Shown here: positions 8,935-17,483 of the stretch, piece by piece
Layout of the letters: each line of letters opens with the position of its first letter
How positions within the stretch are numbered: position 1 is the first letter of the stretch
Origin: Streptomyces katrae
GTDB lineage: Bacteria; Actinomycetota; Actinomycetes; Streptomycetales; Streptomycetaceae
NCBI RefSeq assembly: GCF_000717655.1
Contig: NZ_JNZY01000020.1
Span: 38,324-102,323 of the forward strand
Length of the DNA: 64,000 bases
Direction of reading: 5' to 3'
Notes under the pieces: generated by a model
Told to the model about the DNA's origin: nothing
Database searches by the model: none
What the model saw: the letters and a program-made list of their open reading frames with translations, nothing else
Made by a program: the position numbers and the translations under genes

Positions 8935-9376
8935 TGCGCGCCTCCGGTCGTCGGTGGATCTCGGAGCCGAGGGGGTCCGTGCCCCCCGGTGCCACCGCGT
9001 TCACCCGTACCCCGGACGGGCCCGGTTCACCGCCGCGGAGCGCACCCGCGCGATCGGGCCGGCCCGGGCGGCATGCTGCGGCAGATCTGACGAGGTGTCA
9101 ATAAAGGGGGGTGAGGGCGTCGGGCGCACCGATCGATCATCCGTGCGCAACAAAGGACCATCCGGGACAGATCCGCGCAACGATCGTGCGGCAATGTGCA
9201 AGGATGGTGCATTACGGGCGCTATCAATCAGCTCGTAGGCTCACTCGCTGTACGTGGAGTGGCGTGGACCGCCTGCTCGGCGGTCCTCCCCATGCCCAGG
9301 CTCTTGTCTGTGTCCTGCTCCGGACCGCTGCGGTCGATGCCTCAGTCCCCATCCGCAGTGTCTAAGGAGTCCCCTC
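8935..9376. promoter_or_regulatory. Divergent intergenic region upstream of the permease, with CGCAAC repeats
   Basis: This 442-base non-coding region separates the SGNH gene (minus) from the permease (plus). Between 9140 and 9205 it carries repeated CGCAAC motifs at 9146-9151 and 9176-9181, 30 bases apart, plus related GCAA forms at 9191 and 9198. The same hexamer recurs upstream of the nitrilase gene. I infer a cluster of Lrp-type half-sites. About 150 bases of leader follow to the GTG at 9377, which has AAGGAG. No gene is supported here. Confidence 0.5.
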
Positions 9377-10849
9377 GTGCTCGAAACCGGCCAGGCGCCA
9401 CCGCTCGCCTCCGAGCCCCGCAAGCCTGTGAACCCGCTGCTGCGCCGCAAGCCGGTCGAGCAGATGGTCGCCGAGGGAGGCCAGGGCGAGGGCGGCACGC
9501 TGCGCCGCTCGCTCACCATGTGGCAGCTGACCATGATCAGCATCGGCGCCACCCTGGGCACCGGCATCTTCGTCGTCCTCGGCGAGGCGGCCCCCAAGGC
9601 CGGCCCGGCCGTGACGATCTCCTTCATCATCGCGGGCCTGACCGCGCTCTTCTCGGCCCTCTCCTACGCGGAGCTGGCCGGATCGGTGCCGGTCTCCGGC
9701 TCCTCGTACTCGTACTCGTACGCCACCATGGGCGAGTTCATCGCCTGGATCTGCGGCTGGTGCCTGGTCCTGGAGTACGCCGTCTCGGTCTCCGCGGTCG
9801 CCGTCGGCTGGGGCCAGTACCTCAACGAGCTCCTCGAGGGGACCATAGGCATCACCCTCCCGGAGAAGCTCTCCGCCGCCCCGCTGGGCGACGGCGGCTT
9901 CATCAACCTGCCGTCGCTGGTCGTCGTCCTGCTCGCCATGGTCTTCCTGATGCGCGGTGCCAAGGAGAGCGCCCGCATCAACACGATCATGGTCGTCGTG
10001 AAGATCGTCACCCTGGTGCTCTTCATCGGCATCGGCGTCATGGGCATCAAGTCCGGCAACTACGCCCCGCTGGCCCCGCTCGGCGTCACCGGCATCAGCG
10101 CCGCCGCCTCCACGCTGTTCTTCTCGTACATCGGCTTCGACGCCGCCTCCACCGCCGGTGAGGAAGCCAAGAACCCGAAGAAGGACCTGCCCCGCGCGAT
10201 CATGCTGTCGCTCGGCATCGTCACCGTCCTCTACGTCCTCGTCGCCTTCGTCGCCGTCGGCGCCATGCCGTGGCAGGACTTCGAGGGCACCGAGGCCGCG
10301 CTCGCCCAGATCATGACCGACGTCACGGGCCACAGCGTCTGGGGCGTCGTCCTCGCCGCCGGCGCCGTCGTCGCCATCGCCTCCGTCGTCTTCGCCGTCC
10401 TCTACGGCCAGACCCGCATCCTCTTCGCGATGTCCCGCGACGGCCTCGTGCCCAAGGTCTTCGCCAAGGTCGACGAGAAGAGCGGCGCCCCCCGCGCCAA
10501 CGTGCTCATCGTCTCCCTCTTCTGCGGCGCCCTGGCGGCGTTCATCCCCCTGGGTGAGCTCGCCAACGCGACCAGCATCGGCACCCTCTTCGCCTTCGCC
10601 CTGGTCAACGTCGCCGTCGTCATCCTGCGCCGCACCAACCCCGACATGCCCCGCACCTTCAAGGTGGCGCTGTTCCCGGTCACGCCGATCCTCGGCTTCG
10701 TCGCCTGCGCCTACATGATGTACAGCCTGCCGGTCGCCACGTGGGTCGCGTTCGGTGGCTGGATGGCCGTCGGCCTCGTGGTCTACTTCCTGTACGGCAT
10801 CCGCCGCTCCCGACTGGCCACGGCAGAAGTGGCCACAGCAGAAAAGTGA
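9377..10849 (+). CDS. Amino-acid permease (APC superfamily, cationic-type)
   Basis: This is a 490-residue, roughly 12-helix transporter of the APC superfamily, close to the YfnA/CAT-like basic and aromatic amino-acid permeases. Helix I carries the substrate-binding loop GATLGTGIFVVLG, and the conserved TMs II-VI and SYIGFD region follow. The GTG at 9377 is chosen because AAGGAG lies upstream; the open frame extends further 5' but with no homology-like sequence. An Lrp-type regulator starts 10 bases after the stop, so the two form an operon and the permease is probably controlled by amino-acid availability. Confidence 0.9.
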   Translation: MLETGQAPPLASEPRKPVNPLLRRKPVEQMVAEGGQGEGGTLRRSLTMWQLTMISIGATLGTGIFVVLGEAAPKAGPAVTISFIIAGLTALFSALSYAELAGSVPVSGSSYSYSYATMGEFIAWICGWCLVLEYAVSVSAVAVGWGQYLNELLEGTIGITLPEKLSAAPLGDGGFINLPSLVVVLLAMVFLMRGAKESARINTIMVVVKIVTLVLFIGIGVMGIKSGNYAPLAPLGVTGISAAASTLFFSYIGFDAASTAGEEAKNPKKDLPRAIMLSLGIVTVLYVLVAFVAVGAMPWQDFEGTEAALAQIMTDVTGHSVWGVVLAAGAVVAIASVVFAVLYGQTRILFAMSRDGLVPKVFAKVDEKSGAPRANVLIVSLFCGALAAFIPLGELANATSIGTLFAFALVNVAVVILRRTNPDMPRTFKVALFPVTPILGFVACAYMMYSLPVATWVAFGGWMAVGLVVYFLYGIRRSRLATAEVATAEK

Positions 10850-10859
10850 TCCACCCGCA

Positions 10860-11315
10860 GTGCGACTGAACGATCTCGACGAACGCATCGTGCACGCCCT
10901 CGCCGAGGACGCCCGCCGCTCCTACGCGGACATCGGCTCCGAGGTCGGACTCTCGGCCCCGGCCGTGAAGCGACGCGTGGACCGGCTGCGGGTCGAGGGA
11001 GCCATCACCGGCTTCACCGTCCGCGTCGACCCCGCCGCCATGGGCTGGGAGACCGAGGGCTTCATCGAGATCTACTGTCGCCACAACACCTCGCCGGACG
11101 ACATCCGGCGGGGGTTGGAGCGGTACCCGGAGGTGGTGTCCGCGTCGACCGTCACCGGCGACGCGGACGCCCTCGTCCAGATCTTCGCCTCCGACATGCG
11201 CCACTTCGAGCGGGTGCTCGAGCGCATCGCGGGCGAGCCCTTCGTGGAGCGCACCAAGTCGGTGCTCGTCCTCTCCCCGCTGCTGCGCCGCTTCACCTCG
11301 GGCGCGCCTGCATGA
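10860..11315 (+). CDS. Lrp/AsnC-family transcriptional regulator
   Basis: This is a 151-residue Lrp/AsnC regulator. It has an N-terminal winged helix (LNDLDERIVHALAEDARRSY; recognition region LSAPAVKRRVDRL) and a C-terminal RAM ligand-binding domain containing VTGDADALVQIF. The GTG start lies 10 bases after the permease stop without a clear Shine-Dalgarno, consistent with translational coupling. It probably senses an amino acid and controls the permease. The CGCAAC motifs upstream of both the permease and the nitrilase/oxidase pair are candidate sites. The stop is 7 bases from the convergent WhiB stop. Confidence 0.9.
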   Translation: MRLNDLDERIVHALAEDARRSYADIGSEVGLSAPAVKRRVDRLRVEGAITGFTVRVDPAAMGWETEGFIEIYCRHNTSPDDIRRGLERYPEVVSASTVTGDADALVQIFASDMRHFERVLERIAGEPFVERTKSVLVLSPLLRRFTSGAPA

Positions 11316-11322
11316 GGCCCGG

Positions 11323-11625
11323 CTACGCCCTCGTGCCGGCCTCGGCGGTGTGCGCCGGGCCCAACAGGGCCCGGCGTTCCTCTTCGGTCAGCCCGCCCCA
11401 CACCCCGAACGGTTCGCGGGTCCGCAGCGCGTGCTCCAGGCACGCGGCACGCACGGGGCAGACGGCACACACCCGCTTCGCGGCCTCGTCGCGGTCCTCT
11501 CGCTCCTCGCCCCGCTCGCCGGCCGGGTGGTAGAACCGCCCGGGGCCCAGGTTCCGGCAGGCCGCCCGTAGCTGCCACTGCCAGTGATGGTGCGCGGCGC
11601 CGGGCAGGCGGGAGACGTCGGTCAT
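11323..11625 (-). CDS. WhiB-family iron-sulfur transcriptional regulator
   Basis: This is a 100-residue Wbl protein. It carries the four cysteines that ligate a [4Fe-4S] cluster (RAAC, then CAVCPVRAAC) and the G-W-G-G turn (FGVWGGL) that binds the sigma-A region 4. A basic or short tail follows. The start at 11625 is preceded by AAAGGAA. Wbl proteins act with HrdB-type sigma factors to respond to redox or developmental signals. I cannot assign it to a specific Wbl letter. An upstream in-frame extension of about 300 codons is a shadow of the acetyltransferase gene. Confidence 0.92.
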   Translation of the reverse strand: MTDVSRLPGAAHHHWQWQLRAACRNLGPGRFYHPAGERGEEREDRDEAAKRVCAVCPVRAACLEHALRTREPFGVWGGLTEEERRALLGPAHTAEAGTRA

Positions 11626-11720
11626 GGCAGTTCCTTTCGCTGTCCTCGGCATGACCTCGCGTGTGACCGCTCCGCGCGCCCTGAAACCTGTCGTTTCGTC
11701 CCTGCCGGCGCCGGCCTCCG

Positions 11721-12455
11721 TCAGGCCCCGGTGTCCGGGGTGAGCAGCCCGATGAACAGCGGCCGGCGGCGCAGCGTGAACCCCATCGACTCGTAGAGCG
11801 CGATCGCCCCGGTGTTGTCCGCCGCGGCGTGCAGGAACGGGCGGTCGCCGCGCTCCCGGATCCCGGCGGCCACCGCCCGGATCAGCCGGCCCGCGAGCCC
11901 CTTGCCCCGGTGGTCCGGGTGCGTGCACACCGCACTGATCTCCGACCAGCCCGGCGGCCGCATCCGTTCCCCGGCCATCGCGACGAGCCGGCCCTCGTGC
12001 CGGATCCCGAGGTACGTGCCCAGCTCGACGGTGCGCGACAGGAACGGTCCCGGCTTCGTGAGCTCGACCAGCTCCCGCATCTCCGGTACGTCGCCGGGCC
12101 CCAGCAGGACCGCTTCGGGCGCGGCCTCGGCCCGTACCGCCCCGCCGTCCAGCTGTACGCCCGGTATCGAGGCCGCCGTCGTCCACCCCGCGGGCGGGAT
12201 CGGCAGTCCGGTGACCCAGACGGGGGCGCCGGGCCCGGCCAGCGCGGCCAGATCGGCCCAGGCCCGCGGGTCGTCCGGGTCCGCGAGCGCGGCGAACGGC
12301 GAGGCCTCCGCGACGTACCGGGCCGCGAGGCCGGCGGGCCCGGTCTCGGCGAAGGCACGGCTCGGGCCGCTCAGAGCGGCCCAGACCGGATTGTCGAGTA
12401 CGTGGACATCGTCGAGTACGTGGACGGGCGTGGCCGTGTCGGTGTCGGGCGACAT
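11721..12455 (-). CDS. GNAT-family N-acetyltransferase
   Basis: This is a 244-residue protein with a C-terminal FR47-like GNAT domain (about 135-240). Motif A CTHPDHRGKGLAGRL binds acetyl-CoA, and YESMGF supplies the C-terminal Tyr region. The N-terminal half is poorly conserved. An 18-bp unit is repeated in tandem near the start (12393-12425), duplicating the peptide VHVLDD; this is a local expansion that probably lies in a disordered tail. The substrate is unknown. Confidence 0.85.
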   Translation of the reverse strand: MSPDTDTATPVHVLDDVHVLDNPVWAALSGPSRAFAETGPAGLAARYVAEASPFAALADPDDPRAWADLAALAGPGAPVWVTGLPIPPAGWTTAASIPGVQLDGGAVRAEAAPEAVLLGPGDVPEMRELVELTKPGPFLSRTVELGTYLGIRHEGRLVAMAGERMRPPGWSEISAVCTHPDHRGKGLAGRLIRAVAAGIRERGDRPFLHAAADNTGAIALYESMGFTLRRRPLFIGLLTPDTGA

Positions 12456-12758
12456 GGGGTGGCGGACTCCTTCCTTCGGCAGCGGCCGCAGGCCCGTCCA
12501 CCAGCTCCTTGACGGCCCCGCGCACCGCCACGAGACTGCTGGTGACGACGGTCATGAGGGTCAGCGTCCGCCGGGGGCGGGTTTATGCCCCGGCCGCCGT
12601 GCAGAGCGGCCAACGGCCCCGCGCAACGAATCTCCGTCCCCGCCGCGAAACACGCAACGAATCGATGCGCGGAGCGCAACAGTCATGGCTTGTCGGGGTC
12701 GAACGGGTGAACGTACCTTCAATAGGAACCCCTCCCCTCCTGCCACAGAGGTACGCCC
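12456..12758. promoter_or_regulatory. Upstream region of the nitrilase operon with three CGCAAC repeats
   Basis: This 303-base divergent intergenic region contains CGCAAC at 12622, 12653 and 12675, the first two extended to CGCAACGAATC. Spacings of 31 and 22 bases place them on nearly the same helical face (about 3 and 2 turns). The same hexamer lies upstream of the permease/Lrp operon, so I infer an Lrp-type operator. No gene is supported here. Confidence 0.5.
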
Positions 12759-13559
12759 ATGCCCCCGCTGCGCACCGCCCTCCTCCAGAGCTCCGGACGG
12801 CTCGGCGACACCGCCGAGAACCTGAAGGCGCTCGACGGGGCTGTGGAGCGCGCCGCACAGGCGGGTGCGGGACTCCTCGTGACCTCGGAGATGTTCCTGA
12901 CCGGCTACGCGCTGGAGGTCCAGGACATCGCCGCCCTCGCCGAGGCGGCCGACGGCATGTCGGCCCGCGCCATCGGCGAGATCGCCCGCCGCCACGGGGT
13001 CGCCGTCCTGTACGGCTACCCGGAGCGCGAGGGCGAGACCGTGTACAACGCGGCCCAGCTCGTCGGCCCGGACGGGGTCCGGCTGGCGAACTACCGCAAG
13101 ACGCACCTGTTCGGCTGCTTCGAGCAGGACGCCTTCACCCCCGGCGACACCCCCGTCGTCCAGGCGGAGCTGAACGGCCTCCGCGTCGGCATCATGATCT
13201 GCTACGACGTGGAGTTCCCGGAGAACGTCCGCTCCCACGCACTGGCCGGCACCGACCTCCTCCTGGTGCCGACCGCGCAGATGCACCCCTTCCAGTTCGT
13301 CGCCGAACAGCTCGTCCCCGTACGGGCCTTCGAGAACCAGATGTACATCGCGTACGTCAACCGCACCGGTCCGGAAGGCGAGTTCGAGTTCGTCGGACTC
13401 AGCTGCCTGGCCAGCCCCGACGGGGTCACCCGGACCAGGGCAGGCCGCGGTGAGGAGCTGGTGATCGGCGAGGCTGACCCCGAGCTGCTGGCCGCCTCGC
13501 GCGAGAACAACCCGTACCTGCGCGACCGCCGCCCCGGGCTCTACGCCTCCCTCGTCTGA
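12759..13559 (+). CDS. Carbon-nitrogen hydrolase (nitrilase superfamily amidase)
   Basis: This is a 266-residue cytoplasmic amidase of the nitrilase superfamily. The catalytic triad is visible as Glu44 (TSEMFLTGY), Lys114 (YRKTHLFG) and Cys148 (IMICYDVEFPE). The length is typical for the aliphatic/omega-amidase-like branches. It lies 52 bases upstream of a flavin amino-acid oxidase on the same strand. If the oxidase is a monooxygenase that converts an amino acid to an amide, this enzyme would hydrolyse the amide to the acid, as in the indole-3-acetamide route. The substrate is inferred, not shown. Confidence 0.88.
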   Translation: MPPLRTALLQSSGRLGDTAENLKALDGAVERAAQAGAGLLVTSEMFLTGYALEVQDIAALAEAADGMSARAIGEIARRHGVAVLYGYPEREGETVYNAAQLVGPDGVRLANYRKTHLFGCFEQDAFTPGDTPVVQAELNGLRVGIMICYDVEFPENVRSHALAGTDLLLVPTAQMHPFQFVAEQLVPVRAFENQMYIAYVNRTGPEGEFEFVGLSCLASPDGVTRTRAGRGEELVIGEADPELLAASRENNPYLRDRRPGLYASLV

Positions 13560-13611
13560 GTCCCGCCAGCGCCCTCCCCCCCTGCCCCACCCCCGCAAGG
13601 AGCCGTACCCC

Positions 13612-15309
13612 ATGACGTCCACGGTGCCCACCACCGCCGTCCCGCACAGCGACGGACAGCCGCCGATCACCATGTTCGGTCCGGACTTCCCGTACGCGTA
13701 CGACGACTTCCTGGCCCACCCGGCGGGCCTGGGCCAGGTCCCGGCGACCGAGTTCGGCACCGAGGTCGCGGTCATCGGCGGCGGCCTGTCCGGCATCATC
13801 TCGGCGTACGAGCTGATGAAGATGGGCCTCAAGCCCGTCGTGTACGAGGCCGACCGGATCGGCGGCCGGCTGCGCACCGTCGGCTTCGAGGGCGCCGGCA
13901 CCGAGGGCCTGACCGCGGAGATGGGCGCCATGCGCTTCCCGCCGTCCTCCACCGCGCTCCAGCACTACATCGACCTCGTCGGCCTGGTCACCGAGCCCTT
14001 CCCGAACCCGCTCGCCGAGGCCACCCCCTCGACGGTCGTGGACCTCAAGGGCGAGACCCACTACGCCGAGACCATCGCCGACCTCCCGCAGGTCTACCGC
14101 GACGTGTCGGCCGCGTGGAACGCCTGCCTCGACGAGGGCGCCGACTTCTCCGACATGAACCAGGCGATGCGCGAGCGGGACGTCCCGCGCATCCGCGAGA
14201 TCTGGGCGAAGCTCGTCGAGAAGCTCGACGACGAGACCTTCTACGGCTTCCTCTGCAAGTCCGAGGCCTTCCAGTCCTTCCGCAAGCGCGAGATCTTCGG
14301 CCAGGTCGGCTTCGGCACGGGCGGCTGGGACACCGACTTCCCGAACTCCATCCTGGAGATCCTCCGCGTCGTCTACACCGAGGCGGACGACCACCACCGC
14401 GGCATCGTCGGCGGCTCGCAGCAGCTGCCGATGCGCCTGTGGGAGCGCGAGCCCGAGAAGATCGTCCACTGGGCCCAGGGCACCTCGCTGTCCTCCCTGC
14501 ACGACGGCACCCCGCGTCCGGCGGTGACCCGCCTGCACCGCACGGCCGGCAACCGCATCACGGTCACCGACGCCGACGGCGACATCCGTACGTACCGTGC
14601 CGCGATCTTCACGGCCCAGTCCTGGATGCTGCTGTCGAAGATCGCGTGCGACGACACGCTCTTCCCGATCGACCACTGGACGGCGATCGAGCGCACCCAC
14701 TACATGGAGAGCTCGAAGCTCTTCATCCCGGTGGACCGGCCGTTCTGGCTGGACAAGGACGAGGAGACGGGCCGCGACGTCATGTCGATGACCCTCACGG
14801 ACCGCATGACGCGCGGCACGTACCTCCTGGACAACGGCCCGGACCAGCCGGCCGTCATCTGCCTCTCGTACACCTGGTGCGACGACAGCCTGAAGTGGCT
14901 GCCGCTGTCCGCGAACGAGCGGATGGAGGTCATGCTGAAGTCGCTCGGCGAGATCTACCCGAAGGTCGACATCCGCCGCCACATCATCGGCAACCCGGTG
15001 ACCGTGTCGTGGGAGAACGAGCCCTACTTCATGGGCGCGTTCAAGGCCAACCTGCCGGGCCACTACCGCTACCAGCGGCGCCTGTTCACCCACTTCATGC
15101 AGGACCGCCTCCCCGAGGACAAGCGCGGCATCTTCCTCGCGGGAGACGACATCTCCTGGACGGCGGGCTGGGCCGAGGGCGCGGTCCAGACGGCGCTGAA
15201 CGCGGTCTGGGGCGTCATGCACCACCTGGGCGGCTCCACGGACGCCACCAACCCCGGCCCGGGCGACGTCTACGACGAGATCGCCCCGGTCGAACTCCCG
15301 GAGGACTGA
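13612..15309 (+). CDS. Flavin amino-acid oxidase/monooxygenase (amine oxidase family)
   Basis: This is a 565-residue FAD enzyme. The N-terminal dinucleotide fold has VIGGGLSG (54-61) and Glu79 for ribose binding, followed by the GGR motif (IGGRLRT). The C-terminal FAD/substrate motif AGDDISWTAGWAEGA lies near 515. Size and overall plan fit bacterial tryptophan 2-monooxygenase/phenylalanine 2-monooxygenase and L-amino-acid oxidases. AAGGAG precedes the ATG. Its pairing with a nitrilase-type amidase favours a monooxygenase producing an arylacetamide (inference). An L-amino-acid oxidase is the alternative. The function of the long reverse-strand open frame is nil; it is a codon-bias shadow. Confidence 0.85.
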   Translation: MTSTVPTTAVPHSDGQPPITMFGPDFPYAYDDFLAHPAGLGQVPATEFGTEVAVIGGGLSGIISAYELMKMGLKPVVYEADRIGGRLRTVGFEGAGTEGLTAEMGAMRFPPSSTALQHYIDLVGLVTEPFPNPLAEATPSTVVDLKGETHYAETIADLPQVYRDVSAAWNACLDEGADFSDMNQAMRERDVPRIREIWAKLVEKLDDETFYGFLCKSEAFQSFRKREIFGQVGFGTGGWDTDFPNSILEILRVVYTEADDHHRGIVGGSQQLPMRLWEREPEKIVHWAQGTSLSSLHDGTPRPAVTRLHRTAGNRITVTDADGDIRTYRAAIFTAQSWMLLSKIACDDTLFPIDHWTAIERTHYMESSKLFIPVDRPFWLDKDEETGRDVMSMTLTDRMTRGTYLLDNGPDQPAVICLSYTWCDDSLKWLPLSANERMEVMLKSLGEIYPKVDIRRHIIGNPVTVSWENEPYFMGAFKANLPGHYRYQRRLFTHFMQDRLPEDKRGIFLAGDDISWTAGWAEGAVQTALNAVWGVMHHLGGSTDATNPGPGDVYDEIAPVELPED

Positions 15310-15338
15310 CCCACCCGGTCCCTCCGGCCCCGTGACCA

Positions 15339-15375
15339 CGGGCCGCCCCCGCGCCACGAGCGCGGCGGCGGCCCG
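15339..15375. terminator. Bidirectional hairpin between convergent genes
   Basis: Sixteen-base arms (CGGGCCGCCCCCGCGC and its near-complement, one mismatch) with a five-base loop CACGA fill the gap between the oxidase stop and the convergent DUF5995 stop. It is suited to terminate both. Confidence 0.7.
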
Positions 15376-15390
15376 TCTTCATGCCCCGGC

Positions 15391-16032
15391 TCAGGAGGTC
15401 GGGGTCAGGAGGCAGCGGCCGACCAGGCCGACGCCGGCGTCGAGCGAATCCGTGAACTCCTCCGCCAGATCGGGGGAGCGGCGCAGGGTCCACAGCAGGC
15501 GGGCCGCCGACCAGGCGGCGCCCCGGGCCCGGTCCAGGCTCCACGAGCCGAGCAGGTGCGTCAGCGGGTCGGCGACCTCCAGCAGGTCCGGGCCCGGCAT
15601 GAGGTCCTCCCGGATGTGCTCCTCCAGGGAGACCAGGGTGTCGCCGACCCGGTCGAAGTCCGCCTCCAGGGCCCGCGGTTCGCAGTCCAGCGCCCGGCAG
15701 GTGGCCACCACCGCCAGCGCGAGGTCGTGCCCGATGTGCGCGTTGATCCCGGCCAGCGCGTGCTGCAGTGGGCGGATCCCCGGGTGACGGCGGTACTGCA
15801 GCAGTGGCCGCCAGCACGCCGGGGCCCGGTCGGCCTCCACCGCCGTCAGGTACCGCTCCGCGAACCGCACGCTGAGCGCCTCCGCCCGCCGCGGCGCGGG
15901 GAACTCCCCGTGGGAGATGCGGGCGTGCAGCGTCTCCGTCACGGTCAGGTACACCCGGTTGAAGACGGCGACACCGTCCTGCGCGGGGAGCCGCTCGTCC
16001 AGGGCGCGCATCCGCGCGAGCACCGCTTCCAT
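15391..16032 (-). CDS. DUF5995 family protein
   Basis: This is a predicted 213-residue soluble helical protein. Family hallmarks I recognise from DUF5995 include ALDERLPAQDGVAVFNRVY near the N-terminus and a LQYRRHPGIRPLQHALAGIN-like segment with INAHIGHDL. Conserved His and Asp residues (NAHIGHDLALA) hint at a metal site, but no activity is known. The start at 16032 is chosen from where similarity-like sequence begins; its ribosome-binding site is weak, so the exact start is uncertain. Confidence 0.75.
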   Translation of the reverse strand: MEAVLARMRALDERLPAQDGVAVFNRVYLTVTETLHARISHGEFPAPRRAEALSVRFAERYLTAVEADRAPACWRPLLQYRRHPGIRPLQHALAGINAHIGHDLALAVVATCRALDCEPRALEADFDRVGDTLVSLEEHIREDLMPGPDLLEVADPLTHLLGSWSLDRARGAAWSAARLLWTLRRSPDLAEEFTDSLDAGVGLVGRCLLTPTS

Positions 16033-16213
16033 GGGAGGCAGCGTCCCAGCCGGCGGTGCGGATCCGGGGAACTTGGCCGTGTGCTTCCCCGGTTCGGGCG
16101 AACCCGGCTCAGGATCGCGTGTCCCGCGCGGCCGGTTCCCCGCCCGCGTCGCCCTCGCCTGGCGGGGCTCGCCGCGCCCGCCCATCTGAAGACGCGGAGC
16201 GGCCTTCGCAAGG

Positions 16214-17428
16214 CTACGGCCGGATACCTGCCGGTTCGTCCCGCTCTGCGGGCGCGGAGCCCGCGGCCACCGGCTTCTGCCGCAGTACGGCGGCCCCCGC
16301 GACCAGAGCGAACGCGAGCAGGGTGACCAGCCCGAAGGACACCACGAGCGAGGTCGCGTCCGCCACCGCACCGATCGCCGACGGCGCGATCAGCCCCGAC
16401 GTGTACGTGATCGTCGCGACGCCCGCGATGGCCTGCGCCGGGGCCGGTCCGCTGCGCGCGGCTGCCGCGAAGGCCAGCGGGACCACCACGGCGATGCCCA
16501 GTCCGATCAGGCCGAAGCCCGCCAGCGCCGCGGCCGGGTGGCGGACCGTCACCACCAGCAGCCCGCCCGCGGTGGCCAGTACCCCGCCGGCCCGCACCGT
16601 GTGCACCGGCCCGAACCGGTCCACCACCCGGTCCCCGGCGAGCCGGGCGACGGCCATGGTGAGCGCGAACGCCGTGGTGGAGGCGGCGGCGAGACCGGCA
16701 TCCGTGTCCAGGACGTCGCGCAGGTAGACCGCGGACCAGTCCAGGCTCGCGCCCTCCGCGAAGACGGCGCAGAACCCGATCGCGCCGATCAGCAGGGCGG
16801 ACTTCGGGGGCAGCGCGAAATGCGGCGGCGCCTCGGCTCCTGCGGCGCTGCGCAGGTCCAGCACCCCGCGTACGGCGACCAGCCCGGCAGCGGTCAGGGC
16901 GAGCGCGGCGAAGAGGTGGTGCAGCCGGGCGTCGGCCCCGGCATGGGCGGCGACCGTGCCCGCCGCCGAACCCAGCAGCGCGCCCACGCTCCACATGCCG
17001 TGCAGCGAGGACATGATCGAGCGGCCGAGCCGGTTCTCGGTCTCCACGCCCAGCGCGTTCATCGCCACGTCCGCCATCCCGGAGGTGGCGCCGTAGACGA
17101 AGAGGGCGCAGCACAGCGTGGCCAGGTTCGGCGCCAGGCTCGGCAGGAGCAAGGACAGGGTCCACAGCGCCAGCAGCGCGCGCAGCGCGGTACGGTCCCC
17201 GAAGCGGTGGTTGATCCGGCCGGCCAGCGGCATCGCGAGCGCCGCGCCCAGGGCGGGGAAGGCGAGGGCGAGGCCCAGGGTGCCGGCGCTGAGCTGGGCG
17301 TGGTCCTGGATCCAGGGGATGCGGGTGGCGAAGGAGCCGGTGACGGCCCCGTGGGCGCAGAAGACGGCGGCGATGGCGAAGCGGGCCCGGCGCAGGCGCG
17401 CCGGGCCGAGGTCTGTTTCCCCTGTCAT
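16214..17428 (-). CDS. MFS transporter divergent to a ROK regulator (SCO1448-type)
   Basis: This is a 404-residue 12-helix major facilitator with a DHA1/FucP-like sequence (GALLGSAAGTVAAHAG in the sixth-helix region). It is transcribed divergently from the ROK regulator, with only 55 bases between starts, and a perfect operator palindrome sits in that gap. In S. coelicolor the equivalent transporter (SCO1448) is reported to be repressed by RokL6 in connection with glucosamine metabolism. Export or import of an aminosugar-related compound is the working inference. Confidence 0.88.
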   Translation of the reverse strand: MTGETDLGPARLRRARFAIAAVFCAHGAVTGSFATRIPWIQDHAQLSAGTLGLALAFPALGAALAMPLAGRINHRFGDRTALRALLALWTLSLLLPSLAPNLATLCCALFVYGATSGMADVAMNALGVETENRLGRSIMSSLHGMWSVGALLGSAAGTVAAHAGADARLHHLFAALALTAAGLVAVRGVLDLRSAAGAEAPPHFALPPKSALLIGAIGFCAVFAEGASLDWSAVYLRDVLDTDAGLAAASTTAFALTMAVARLAGDRVVDRFGPVHTVRAGGVLATAGGLLVVTVRHPAAALAGFGLIGLGIAVVVPLAFAAAARSGPAPAQAIAGVATITYTSGLIAPSAIGAVADATSLVVSFGLVTLLAFALVAGAAVLRQKPVAAGSAPAERDEPAGIRP

Positions 17429-17435
17429 GGCATTA

Positions 17436-17462
17436 AACTATCAGGGACCCTGCCTGATAGTT
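17436..17462. promoter_or_regulatory. ROK (RokL6-type) operator palindrome
   Basis: A perfect inverted repeat AACTATCAGG-N7-CCTGATAGTT is centred between the divergent MFS and ROK starts. It fits the CTATCAGG-7-CCTGATAG consensus that I recall for RokL6 in S. coelicolor. Its location 8 bases upstream of the MFS start codon and 21 bases upstream of the ROK start implies direct repression of both genes. Confidence 0.85.
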
Positions 17463-17483
17463 AGCGGCGTGGAGCTACCTAGG

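Noticed and set aside
11323..12555. A 410-codon WhiB fusion protein
   Set aside because: The N-terminal 310 codons coincide with the acetyltransferase gene in another frame; the Wbl gene starts at 11625.
13426..15357. A 643-codon minus-strand open frame
   Set aside because: Shadow of the flavin oxidase, which has intact FAD motifs.
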